From: Antennarius striatus
Taxonomy: Eukaryota; Chordata; Actinopteri; Lophiiformes; Antennariidae
Length of the DNA stretch: 64,000 bases
Reading direction: 5' to 3'
Assembly: GCF_040054535.1 (NCBI RefSeq)
Contig: NC_090795.1
Location: 5,927,501-5,991,500, forward strand
Numbering within the stretch: the stretch's first letter is position 1; each line of letters begins with the position of its first letter. The notes under the pieces are model-generated. The model worked only from the letters and a program-made list of their open reading frames with translations, was not told where the DNA came from and did no database searches. Position numbers and translations under genes: made by a program. Below are positions 50,549 to 63,600 of the stretch, piece after piece.

Positions 50549-51316
50549 CCTGCGCACAGTTCGCACACAAAAACATTGACTACTCCGTTACAAATGACAT
50601 GACGGCGTTAGGTCGGGGTATATCCTTATTTGCGAATACAAATTACCTGATTTCTTCAAGCGCTACTGATTTCTCCAAGAAACCCTAATGAGAACAAATG
50701 ATGACTCTCTCACAGATCTGCTGACACTTCAGGTGCAGACAACTAAAAACATGTTTTAATTGATTCATCTTACGGTAATTGCCTATGGTGACCTGACATA
50801 GCCTAGAAAATACTGCGTGCGCTGTTAAGTGGTGTGTTTTCTCCTCTATAAACAAGCAAACGCATTAAATAATGCATCAATAATTGCTGATTTTTTTTTT
50901 CTTGTAATTGGTGTATATTAATATCTTTTTCTGCTATTTTATTAAGCTTTGAAAAACACTACATCACAAGTGAAGTAAAGCTGAACTGTTGGTAGCAACA
51001 GGGGCCCTCTTTATCACCCCAACTGCTCGACCGGAACACTGAAACTTATGTTCTTCATCAGTGAGATCAAAACAAAGTGCTGCAATGACTTTGAAATGGC
51101 TGCGTTCTGTGCTCCCATCTGAATAAACAGACTGGACAGTCAGGGGTCTTTGAAAGCCAGTCAGACTGTCTTTCTGACTCCAAGAGCACAGTTACTCCCA
51201 CCGGGGGTTTGTGCGTGCGTGTGTGCGTGCGTAAAATAGAAGGGGGGAAAAAAGAGAGAGAGACAATTGTACAGTCTCTTCTCCCTACATTCCTACCTGT
51301 TTTGTCTGTTTGTGTT

Positions 51317-51349
51317 CTTTTTTTTTTTTTTTTTTTTTCTTTTTTTTTT
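51317..51349 (+). repeat. oligo(T) tract
   Basis: Thirty-three bases, almost all T with one C. Confidence 0.9.
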
Positions 51350-51730
51350 GTTCGTGAAGGTGGTGCTCTTTACCCGCATGGGTAATCTTTCGTGCACTCC
51401 TAACGAGGTTGTCATATTCAGCGCATAATGAGGAGCCTAAAGATGAATGTAAAAACGCCTCCATTACACCGCTTTCATCCTCTTGTTCATTAGGTTAGCA
51501 TAAGGTTACAATACATTACACCAGTCCCAATGTTCCCCACGCGAAATTGCATGTGTCACCGAGGTTGTGTGTTAGTTTGCCATGATAATGTTTCATGCGC
51601 GCACAAAAACACACACACACACGCGGTTACTGTACCCGGAGCTGCCTGGGCTTAATAATCCTTAACTGGACCTCAACATCAGGTTGATACTCATCTTTAA
51701 TCTGACTTTTTGTTCTCACAGATGTCCACG

Positions 51731-51763
51731 TCACACACAAACACACACACACACACACACACG
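51731..51763 (+). repeat. (AC)n microsatellite
   Basis: About 15 units, slightly imperfect at the left end. Confidence 0.9.
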
Positions 51764-54700
51764 CAAATCTATTTGTCATGTTTTCAATCATCTGTGACAT
51801 TAGCCGCATTCACCGGTTTAGTTATTCCGTCTCTGTGTCTTCACCTCTACCCATCCCTCACCTCCCTCCCTCCCTTCTTCTTCTTTTTTTTTTTTTTTTT
51901 TTATCACTCCCATTTCTGCACCCCTGTCAAGTGCTTTGTTTGCCGTGACTTTCCACGGCGTTATCTGAGCGGAGACAGTATGCCTCACCCTGGCACAGGT
52001 CCTCAGTTTCCACGGCAACTTTATAATTGTTTTGGACGCGTTCCAAACGCCACTGGATACCGAGGCATTATTGATGTCAAAGGAACATGTATGAAATGAG
52101 GAGATGTGGAGGAGTCCATATGGTTCCGTACACAGCCTCACGCACAGCCATTTAACCGGGGTTTTTTTTTTTCCAATGGGAGTTTTGCGATACTGCTGAA
52201 TAGATCCCACATGTGTCGCATGATATTTCATAATTCCACATCTTTCTTTTACCACAAAAGGCATAATGGCACCGCCATACAGGCCACTGAGCTGAGAGAT
52301 ATATCCTGTATTCATATCTTTAAGTCATTGTCACAGTATGTGCCGCTGGGCTTGAGGATGGTGACCTTACAGAATACAATACGGTCGTGTAAATTTTTTT
52401 TCTTCTTCCTTTTTTTCTTTTTTTAATTCGAAATGGGGAAAGTAAGAATGAAGTCCATCTGAACGGAAGAAGGGGAATAAAAGACTGTGGCATCAAAAGC
52501 TTTTCGCTTTTTTTTTTCTCTCTAGACATAAAGTAAGTCGCTGCTGGCTTCATTCAACTCAAGTAGTCTTTGTTTTGAGAGGCGCTATGAGTTATCCCAG
52601 TGTCACCATAACCATATTTTGACTCCTCCATCCCATCCCCCACCATTTCTCTGTCTGTCTCCACACACACACACACACACAGCTTTGCAACACCTCTGAG
52701 CCATGAGCTGTGGCCGCATTAACCACTACACTGCAACACTCATTAAAATAACATATAGTGTCAACATCACTGTGGCCCAAAGTGGTTTTAGACCCCAAAA
52801 TGCTCCGTCTCAACTCACAAATCCACGTCCTTCCCTTAAAATCAGAGAATTATCCTCCGAGCTGCAGGTTTTCTTCTTACTCTCCTGAAACTCGGACTCT
52901 TCGGGAGCGAAGATATCGCATAATGTGTGATAAAACTGAACTTAAATGAGGCCCTGACTGATCTTTTTTCTCTGATCTCAAGCCTCCCCTCCCTCTGCTT
53001 AATTTATGATCTGCGAGGAGGAACCCAGGGAGTGAGAAGTGAGTGAGGCTGGTGTGAAAGCCCTGAATAGAGCCGGGGCAACAGGCCCTCCAAATAACAC
53101 AAAAGAGGCACCACAGCTGTTTGGAGGCAACACAAGCCTTCATGAGGCACTGTCTTGTGCTCCGAGCCCCCCCAGACTGGCAATCATGCTGACTTTGCGG
53201 GGTGAATAGTCAAATGAATACTGTAACACAATCATCACGTTAGATTTTATGGTTAAAAATCCTTCCAGTACAGACAGAATAAAGAAGTGACGTGTCCAGA
53301 TTATAGTACGTCAATGTTATTTGATTAAATTCCACCGTTTTTTTTGTCACTGATGTTAATGATTGGCCCTTAGCGGCTCACTAAAAAGAGCGTTCATACT
53401 GTGACATTTGCCTTTGAGTTATTTGACCTTTATTTGATGCTAGCTACCGAAACAAGAAGGATGCAAATGAGGTGAGAAAACGGATTGAGCCTTCTGTGTT
53501 CCATAAGGAGAGCCAACCACAACAGATCACCTCTGCAGACGGGCCGGATCGCTGGAGGAGCCTGCTGAGTGGATAGAAAGTGTCACTGCGAGCTCGCCGT
53601 CGAGCACCGCTTACTGACCGTCAACTGCAGCTAAAAATGATTTCAGAACCCGGGGTGAGAAGTTCAAGGCGCTGTTTTTTTTCTCCACCAGTCCGAGGGA
53701 AAGGTGCTGTCACCATTTCTGGGCCTGTAATAATTTATTCCTCCCTTTGCAAAACGCTTTGGTTTCTAGGTCCGATGTCTGCTTCTTAGTTTTGCGCTGA
53801 AGCCCATTAGTTGGCCACATGTAGGACATGTGTGAGCTTTCAGAAGGATGAGGCTCGTCATATAACTTAATTGCAGCCTGCTTTCACCATCAGGACGATG
53901 TCGGACGAGACAATAATGTGATACTTCCTGTCGAGCATCTTTTTGTGTTTTTGGTGTGCCAGTTCGGCAATGCGATTGTGCACTGGAAACGGTTTTAGAT
54001 TAGAAATTTCACACTCAGATTTCTAATACATTTTCCTTCTCAGGTGCAAACAGCTTAGACTCCTCTTCCTCTCATTCTCCCCGTCTTTCTCCCATCCATC
54101 CCGAGGAGCGCATCCGGAGCCATCTGCAGACCACAATCCATCCCCAAAATTCTGGAGATCACAAAGGTGCTATTTTTCAAAGCTGTCCTCATCCACCTCC
54201 TGCAGAGGGTGTGCGGATGCGGTTCAAGGGAAGATGGAGAAATTCTGAGGCCTTGAATCCCCCCCCCCCTCCATCACCAGCCTCCTTGGGGGCAGCCCTT
54301 TGAGGGGTCTGTATAACATGGGGTTACTGCTGATGGTGGTTGGTCGATGGAGCATCAAGCAACCGTCTTCTCTCGAGGTTTCTGTTAAAATTCTGGTGAT
54401 GATAAAATCAGACAAATACAGATGCAGCAAAGGGAGAGTCTGGAGCGGGCCTGCATTTTGATCTGTGATGGATAGAGGGTGCTCAAAGTCTACGTTTGAC
54501 TAAAGAAGGTTCGGGGCAATGCAACCCCACACTGCTGCCTTTCCTTTCCCTTCCCCCCCCCAAAAAAAGAAAAATACAATCACCCTCTCCATTTTAGTTG
54601 TTTGTTTTTTTGGTGCTCTATGCTTGCAAGTTGCCAACACAAAATGAGTCCTCCGTCCAGTAATGTGGTCTCTGTTAAAAAAAAAAAAATTTAAATTAAA

Positions 54701-54913
54701 TTAAAAAAAACTAAAGGAAGGGAGTGAAAAAAACAAACATGAAAACTATGAAACGTCCAGTAAATGGATAAAGCTTGCAGAACATGCAGCTGTTGTGGTG
54801 CCATCCCGTTGTCTGGCAGGTTTTGGGGGGAGGGTGTATGCAAGGTAGAAATGGGACAGCCATGACAGTGTGGTGGTAATAGCATGAGAGGGTTCGCAGC
54901 ACCTGGTACTCAC

Positions 54914-54998
54914 CTCTTTCTCCAGAGGGTCCCCGTGGACACGGTGTCCTGCCGGCACACTGTAAAACTTGATTATGGAAAGCACCACCACGCTGAGA
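54914..54998 (-). other. exon-like segment, unassigned
   Basis: On the minus strand an 85-nt segment has a good acceptor (pyrimidine-rich, ending ttttatcag) and a consensus donor (AAAGAG|GTGAGT). It is open in the frame LSVVVLSIIKFYSVPAG then HRVHGDPLEKE, a hydrophobic stretch followed by a polar one. I do not recognise the protein, and no partner exon was identified on either side. It could be chance. Confidence 0.25.
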
Positions 54999-55860
54999 CT
55001 GATAAAATGAAAAATAGGGGATGTTTTTATTTTCAAATTTTGGCTGTGACAGCAGAGGAGGGGAAGAAATTGTTGCACAAATAATATGTTTATTTTGAGT
55101 TTCCTCCTAGATTTCAGACAAATGTTTGCGGTCCAAAAACTTTTTTTCAGTTCTGAATAGTAAGTCGCTCCCTTTGTGGCATCGATGGATGATTTTATAG
55201 CACTCAATATTAACAAATGTAAGTTTTTCTTTTCGTTCAGGGTCTAAATGATGTCCACATTATTCATTTGAAGAATCCGTTGGGATTTTATTTTAATAAA
55301 AAAAGAAATCATTACCTTTATGCAGCGGCTTGCATCTGAAAATATGACATTTAAAAATAACAGTTCAAGAGTGAAAAAAAAAAAGTTTATTTTCAATTCA
55401 GTGAACATTTACACAACTTACTATAATTTATGTCTGCCTATCAACTTAGGTTGTGTTATCATTTCACCTTTTGAACTGATGATGATTAATGATTTTCTAT
55501 GTCTTCGCTCAAACAAAGCTCCTAACAAACAGGTCAGTCTGCTAGTCTCTTCCGCTGTTGAGGAACTGCGTTGAACGCAGCTCCACCAGATGGTTACAGC
55601 GAGGCGACCACCTTACCCGGTGTGAGTCTGTGCCAGTGCAAAAGCGCAAAGGTCGGCACAGTTCAGAACTTCTCCTCGGGCCGTGGTACGTGAGCCTCAG
55701 CATGGGTACGACGCGCTCGGGTCGGCCCAGAGGAGCCTCAGCGCCTCACAATGCTCCTCTGTTTTGTTTTTTAATTTTTTTTCCTATTTCATTCTGTCTT
55801 TGTCTTTATTTCTGTTCTGTAAACACACACACACTCTCTTTTTCTCTGACAAGCATGCAC

Positions 55861-55900
55861 AAACACACAAACACACACACACACACACACACTCACACGC
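55861..55900 (+). repeat. (AC)n microsatellite
   Basis: About 20 units, imperfect. Confidence 0.9.
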
Positions 55901-56003
55901 ACACTCATACACGTACACCGAAGACTTCTCTCCACGCTGTTGGAAAGACAAGGGTCACTGACTGGATGCTCCCAGCTGAGTACTTCAGTTCAGCCCTTCT
56001 CTG

Positions 56004-56004
<1 letters not shown>

Positions 56005-56075
<71 letters not shown>
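56005..56075 (+). repeat. (AC)n microsatellite
   Basis: About 35 uninterrupted units. Confidence 0.96.
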
Positions 56076-56077
<2 letters not shown>

Positions 56078-59000
56078 TGTTAATGTCTTTTTCCATGCTG
56101 GCACCCTGTGCAAAAGCTCTGGCGAAGCTGCAGTCTACATTTGTCTGTGAAACTCGAGGATTATTGAACGTGTTTCCTTCCAATCAATAAAAATGTTTGA
56201 GAAATGCGTCTTTAAGCAGAGGAGTGAACGTTTCCTCCGTTACTAAGCGCAAAATTCTTAACAGTCAATATTGTCAATATTTAGGTAATCTTTTGCAAAT
56301 TCCAATTAAAATTGCATCCTCTTCCAGAATAAAACCAACAGACGGTGTTTCTAATTAAAGCAAAACAATAAAGTCCACTTTTGCCGTTGCTCTTATGCAG
56401 TTGGAGATTATAATGTCTCACAGAACACACAACTGAGATCAAATTCTGTCTGCATGCAAACCCCAAGCGCAGCCTGAGTAATGACTTCTTTCTTTGTGTA
56501 GTTGTTGTTTTTTTTATATATATATATATGTATTTATTTTTGCAATAAGTGCAACCGTTAATGTTTCAGGAATATGGAAACCAGACTCAAGACATTTGAA
56601 AATGCGGTTTATGCTTCAAATGGGTATTTCCTTTGTGCTACAGGGAACATCCTGCAGGGACTTCTTTCTTTATTTTACTGCTGTTAATGTCACATGTGTG
56701 TTTATTTTTATGCTGTGTATTGTTGGGGTTTTTTTTCTGATGAGTAGTGTTGTGTTCTTAATTAAGTGGAGGACTCTAAATAAGCCTTTAAGGCATTTTT
56801 CCTCTCCTGCAGTCTGATTGCTATCAAATCTACGTCTCTGCTTACTTTGTATTAATAAACTGAACTAAAACTGATGAGCCGGGAAGCTCATAAAGGTACC
56901 AAGTTTCACTTTATGACCAGGCAGACGTTTTATTCTATAGCAAATCGTAATAAAATAATGTTTAACTAAACACAGACATAAAGTATTGAGGCAGTGGTTA
57001 AATTCTACTTTAGTGATGGCTTTAAAACTCACAGAACTTCTACTTCAAACTGATGGACCGTGCTTGGAAGATGATTCGATCGACAACCTCTCGATGCTCC
57101 AGTGAAATAATTACAGCTGCGATGCTGCAGTATCGATCAAAAAACACAGTGATCCCGTAGCCGTTAATCATTTGTGTCAAAACTGGAGAAACATAAGCCA
57201 AGCAGGCAGCACGGGGGGTGTGCAGAGGAAGTGGAATGCATGAGAAACGGGGGAGGTTGATCCCTCGGCTGTTTGACGTCAGGCATCCATCTACTGGTGT
57301 TATTCCTTAATCTGATTCACTTGGCTGCTCAACAGACCAGCCTTGCCTGTTGGAAAGGTTTCATGTGTGATGGATGCTATTGTCAGAAATGCCAAGGTCA
57401 ATATGCGACGAAGTCACAAAAAAAAAAGACTTTCTTATTTCAAAAGTGCTTCCCATGTATCATCATCTCTGCAATCTGACCTTGGTTCCCTCTGTAATAA
57501 CATTCAGAGGGAGGACAACCGCTGGGTGCATGATCATGGGCTGGCGTTGATCTTTAAAACGGGTCACGGCGCGCCGGAGAAGTAACCCATGTCACTCATG
57601 ACAGTATGCAGGCGTTTTACTTACAGTAAAATAGATTTGGAAATGTACTGTCTGTCTGGCATGAAAGCTGGAGGACAATTATGTCTTGATTTGAACATCT
57701 TAACAGAGGGGCCCAGCATTCGACGGCACGCTGTCTGTGCGACGGCAATTAGCTGATATCAAGGCACATCATCGAATCATCGCGTAAACAGATTTACAGT
57801 AATGAAATGTTAATTTTAGCAAATGACAAACAATAAAGGAGAACTTATCGCATAAACAGGCATGAAATTTAATCGAAGTTTGTCAGTTTGACTGACAATC
57901 TCAGCCATATACTTCACATTATAGGATTTACTCAACCACAGAACCATTATAACCTAATCATCATGAGTAGTTATGAATGCCGTGTAAATAATCGGGTAAC
58001 TTTTGACAAGAAAAAGAAGTAAAAAAGTTAGATTTTCTTCTCAGTGCATCCTGAAATAAGAAGAACATGTGCTGATTTGATCCTATTCATTTCAAGCTTT
58101 AGCAGAGCATTTTAAACACCCTGATTATGAATGACACAATCTTACTGCAAATAAATTAGTTTTTATGAGATTAAATAATCCATATTTCTGCAAACCCTGC
58201 AGACGTGTTCATTGGGTGAAAGATGGTGGAGGCCACTGTTGAAGACCGCCTCAAGTCACATTATAGCATCTTTGAAGTAAAAAAAAGCACATTTTAAATT
58301 AATCATCAGGACAATTTCTTCACTAAGTAACTTTTGTGTCTGTCTTAACAAACATAAAATTGAAACATCAAACAATTGGGCATAACTTAAATATATGAAA
58401 TATAAGTGTGTCTAAGAAAGTTTATGCATCTGCGGTCACTGAGGTTTATTCTGGCCGTTGGATTCATTCTGGAGAAGGTCAGAATGACAGCAAGCAAACA
58501 CATTTTGTGATTGGAGTTACTGGAACCATTACACCACAATTCCCACCTACCACCACAACTAATGACTTAATTGCTGATTGTTTTAATGGGACTGTCTGAT
58601 GATAGTTTAAGAATCGACACATCATTTAGGGTCTGTTATCAGCCAGCGGGACAGACTTCACATTACGAGTCCGTTTTTTTCCAGAATTGTGTCAGGAAAT
58701 GGTGTTTCCCCCGTGTGGCTTCTCCTACTGTCCACTGACTCACCTCTCTCACAAGGGAAAATGACCTTTTCAGACCCCCCCCCCCAACACACAGATACAC
58801 ACACACATAGAGTTAAATATGCTCACAGGAAGGAAAAAGAGAGGGAAAAATCTGTCTTTAAGACTCTATACCACGCACGCTGTTTCTGCTCTGTCCAGTT
58901 TGATTTTTTTTTTTTTCATAAGGCCAGGAGGAAAACAAAGATCCCAAGTCTTGGAAAATGACTTCAATTAACCATAAAGTTAATCACTATTGCTCAGAAC

Positions 59001-60354
59001 AAAAGTCAAGCTGCGAAATCCCTTGATGGAAATTGTTATAATTGCCCTAACAACTGGAGTGAGTATTTCTCTGTGCTTAATTACATGTGACTTAATATTT
59101 AAATATACCATTTGCCGGTTTTAAAGTATCTTAATCACAGTCATTAATTTTCGGTCTCTAGCATTTGGAGTAGTGGGGAAGCAGACACACACCTTTTACA
59201 GTGAGACTGGTTACATGTGGCAGGTAACGTTGGTAGAATGTCAGGTATGTATTATGCACGAGGAGCTGCTGACAGGTCCTGTGTGCCCAGACGTGAACAG
59301 GTAATTGTGCTTTCCTCGTACAGTAGGAGGTGGGGAGAAACCGGTAACACGCCAGCCTTCACGATCTGGTGGCTCTAAAGCCTCCATTATTAATATATGA
59401 ATATAGTATCTAAAACATGTTTAAAAGCGTTTTCAAAATATGTAAATACGTGTGAATATATGTATGTCATAGAATGGAAATTTTCATCACTACAAAAAAA
59501 AACAAGTGTAAATTGTTGAGGTAAAAGTCTTTTTTTTTTTCCTCTTTTATTTCTATCAAATTCCGTTTAATTAGAAATGAAACAATCAACTGATGATTTG
59601 GTTTGCTGACCGGATCAATGTTTTTAACAAAATTTGTAGATTTAGTTAATTTGTTGGCATCATTTCTTTTGTCGCATTGCCAAACATCAGCTGTTTTTAC
59701 TTTATAAAATGCGACCATTGACAGGTTGTCTGTTTTTACATTAGCGTAGTTTTAGCTGTGCTAAAAGTGTTTTTTAATTATTATAAAATTTTATTCTTTT
59801 TAACTGTCAGTTTCCTTTATTTATTTATTTTAAATAAATGTACATTTCAGATAAATGAACGTAGTACTTGCCATCAAATGTTCATTCCCTCTTCATCCCT
59901 CACTGCGGTTTGGGAACTTGTGGAATGGCTTCTCGGGGTTCAGGGGTGGTAACCCCGGTGTCCTGGCCTGCAGCCAGCGGCGACACTCCCGATCTGGCCA
60001 CCTAAATCACCGCCTCATCTAATTGGCCAAATCACCCGCTGTTCTAAGACCCCACTTGGTGCGTGGCAAAGGCCATCCAAGGAATCAGACAATGTTTGCA
60101 AACTGTTAATGTTGTGTTTGGTCAGTGTTCAGAGAAGGTGCAGTTTGGGAACATAGAGACAGAAAACTACAGAAAAAACCAACAACAACAAAAACAACAA
60201 CAACAACAACAGGGAGTTGTACAGAAAGAATAAGTTTCAAGTTTCTGAGCAATTACTGAAATATACACAAATCAAGCAGACACTGGGAAGCTGCGTTTCA
60301 ACATGCTGTCACTTATCGACAGTTGACAATAAGCTAAAATGCTGCGGGGCTAAC

Positions 60355-60391
60355 AAACACACACACACACATACACACACAAACACACACA

Positions 60392-60440
<49 letters not shown>
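60355..60440 (+). repeat. (AC)n microsatellite with AAAC interruptions
   Basis: About 40 AC units broken by one ATAC and two AAAC variants. Confidence 0.95.
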
Positions 60441-60514
60441 GTTAAGCAGGCCTTTGGGTCACGCAGTGTGAGTGAAAAACAGAGTGGGAGTGAGCGAGCA
60501 GCTGCAGGAGCCAT

Positions 60515-60625
60515 GGGGTGGGTTGGGCCTTACGGCGAGCAGCGAGGGGCTGGGGGGAGGCTTAGGGGCTGGAGGAGGCTGAGGAGGCTGGGGAGGGCTG
60601 CGGGGAGACCCTGAGCCAGGGGCAG
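60515..60625 (+). repeat. G-rich, GGCTGAGGAGG-type low-complexity block
   Basis: Degenerate repetition of GGGGCTGG, GGAGGCT and GAGGCTGGGG words. Closely spaced G runs give quadruplex-forming potential on the plus strand. Confidence 0.7.
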
Positions 60626-63600
60626 CTTGCTTAATTGGAGCTCATTTACACAGCAGTGGAGCAGGAGACACCTGAAGGGCCTTCACTGCCTTATTCAGCT
60701 AAATGGCTCCCACTTCCCGTCTTCCACAAGTCAGATTCCTCTTCTTATTTATTCACTCTTTTTTTTTCTCTCTCTCATATCATTCCAGCCTCTGGTAATC
60801 CAGACTTCTTCTGCGTACTCGCGTTACTACAAGTGTCAGATATGTTGGTAGTCGATGAAGCGCATTGCACGAAGATGATTAGACACATAAAAGACAGCGG
60901 CGGCGAGGAAATCCAGAAAAAACTGCTGCACACACAACTTTTTGACAGGCCTCATAAAGTGCCTTTTAATATATCAAGTTGTTATGAAATAATTAAATCA
61001 GTTTGTGTTGACAATACGAAAACCCATTGTCCTTGCCTTGAACTGGAGGTAATATGGCGGGCTGCAAAACAGGAGGGAGCAACAAGGGAGGGTGGGGGGG
61101 GGGTTATGATGAGGAAGAAGAGGAGTAGGAGGAGGAGTGGAGCCAAAAAAGGAACAACTTACTGTAATCATAGTCATGTTCAATCAGACACCTGCTATTA
61201 AGTTGATAAATACACTTTTCCCAGTGTGAGTCCAGATGCACTGAGTACCCCAAAGGCACTGTTCTGCTCTTTAACTACCTACTCCGCCTGGCTTCTTCAC
61301 TCTACCACCGACCATTAACTCACATTTCACCTAGTCTCACAAGATGTCCTGAAATACATTCCTTATAGGGCACCGTATGATTGACTAAATGCAGTCCTCA
61401 ATAGTGGGACTGAACAGATTTGAAAAGAGGATTTTCTGGCTGTTGGGGAGAGAAGGGAAGGGAGTTGGGGACATTTTTAGTCCATTAGTAAGTACTATTT
61501 TTTCCTTTTATTCCCTTCGTGCTTACTGTAATAAGAAAAAATGGGAGTAGGGTCTGTGTGTACGTTGTGGGGTGGGGTGGGGGGGTGGTTGTGGCGCACG
61601 GAGAGGTTTGTTGTGTTTTGTGACAGGGGGAGGATGCACAGACAGAAATCCTTGCCTCCTTAATCTCTCGTCTCTCATTTTGGGCTCCAGTCGGTGCCCC
61701 CATGCTGGCGACGGGGCCAAGAGGATGCCTCCCGTAGAGAATCTTACTCAGCACGGTGTCATGGCCGCCGTGACACCTGATAAACATCGAGCACAGACTG
61801 CGATATGTGTTATTATTATTGTTTATTTTATATCCCTTTATGTAGAGGCTTTTCTGTTTGTTTGCTGCCGTTGGTTGAAATTAGGGAACAATGCTGAGGC
61901 TTGCATGTCTGAGTGATGATTTTTCTTTAAACTAGAGGAAGTTATTTCTTTAAACTTGTACATGAGTAGCCAAATAATCCAGATTACTGTTTGGTGATTT
62001 GGGCACTTGTTGCTCTATTTTAGGGACAAAAATGATTGCAGGGTCCACTGCAGGGTTATAAAGCTTTCAATCTTAAATAATAATAATAATAATGTAAATA
62101 ATCTCCACAACATTTCAAAGTAAAATACATACATATGACACTGGTACTGGCTTTACAATTATATGTATTTTTTTATCCTAGCATAAATCAGTGGTTGGGC
62201 ATTCTCTAAACCTAAAGCCAAGAAAGTAATTAATGCAATTATTAACTATATTGCAAAGAACATTAAATATCCAAGTAAGATGAAAAAGAAAGACCCCCAC
62301 CCCCAACTCCCCACTGCTTACCAAAAAACAAAAAAAAACAGCAAACAGTTTGCAAACTACACACAACCATCAACACTCCTCTATCCTCCAAAATCTTTTC
62401 AATCCCACTTGGACAAAATACCTTCCAGCATCTTTCGTCTTCCTTGTCAGGTATTACACCCCCCCCACCCCACCCCCCGAGCATCTGCCTCTGGCATGAT
62501 GACAGACCTCGGGGGTGTATGTCCAAGCAAAGCCGATCCGATCGATGATAAGAGCGTGTTTTTGAAAGCTTCTAATTCTCCAGTTTATTTTGTGTCAAAA
62601 TAAAGTTAGACCAAACCCATCCAGGAACAGAATCTCTTCCTGGATATGTGAGCTAATAAGAATCTTATGATCAGTGTCAGAATATTGTATGTAGGTCATC
62701 TAGTCTTCTTGCATCAATATTATGAGTGCTGTTAAGTATGAACTGAACAATCTTGTGTAAATAGTGTGGTTACAAGCCAGATTCCCCAATGTTATTGAAG
62801 TCCAAACTTGCTTTGAAACATGAATATCCTGTGTACATTTTCCCGAAAATATTTTTCTTCACTTCTTCTGACTTCTTAAAGAAAATTCATAACTTTGCGG
62901 TCAAAGTTCAAAACCATCCTGTCTAGAACATCTGAAAAGCAACAGTGGCCTAACATACTATTACCCTCTTAAAATTGCACACTGATTGAGTTGCAAACTG
63001 ACTGGGACGAGAGGCGTCTGGAGACTTCAGAGGGGGGTTCTTGCTCCATCTTTCTCTTGCTCCTCCATCCCTTTCACTTCTATCTATCGAGCTGAGCGAA
63101 ATTCATCATCTGTTGCGAGGGCGCGGTGCATGATAAGCATGCAAGCGGGAGAGCCGAGCCGCTATATCACTGGAAATGAATGAACGACCTCGCTTTGACC
63201 CGTGCATGGGAGGAAAACACATGTTCGGCTGGTTTTGGCTGGCTGGCTACCTGCAGAGAGGGATGGGAATTCCTTCATCGGAAGGGATGGGGAGATGGAG
63301 GGATGGAAAAGATGAGGAAGGAGGGGGAGGTCTCCATGTGGCTGTGGCACCCTGACATTAACTTGAATATTGTTGGCTTATTGTCCCTTTATCAGACACC
63401 GCTCGTGTCTTGTTGACATCTTTGAATATTTTAAAATGTATTATATTCAGGGGACTGAACAGACATAAAAGGGGAGGGTGGAAAAACCTCCAGCATGAAT
63501 GGAGAGTTGTTGTGTTTTATTACGTGGGATGGTACATAGGACTTGTTACACGGAACAGTGTGAGAGTGGTAATCGTTCTAACAACTGCAGACTAATAGAC

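Noticed and set aside
51818..52315. 165-codon minus-strand frame
   Set aside because: Spans an oligo(T) tract and CNE-like DNA; the Lys/Glu-rich end is low complexity and no family is recognised.
56494..56817. 107-codon hydrophobic plus-strand frame
   Set aside because: AT-rich DNA naturally gives Phe/Ile/Tyr-rich frames; no start context, splice sites or homology.
60635..61201. 188-codon plus-strand frame, the longest in the window
   Set aside because: Composition and lack of recognisable domains suggest a chance open frame across a non-coding conserved-like stretch.
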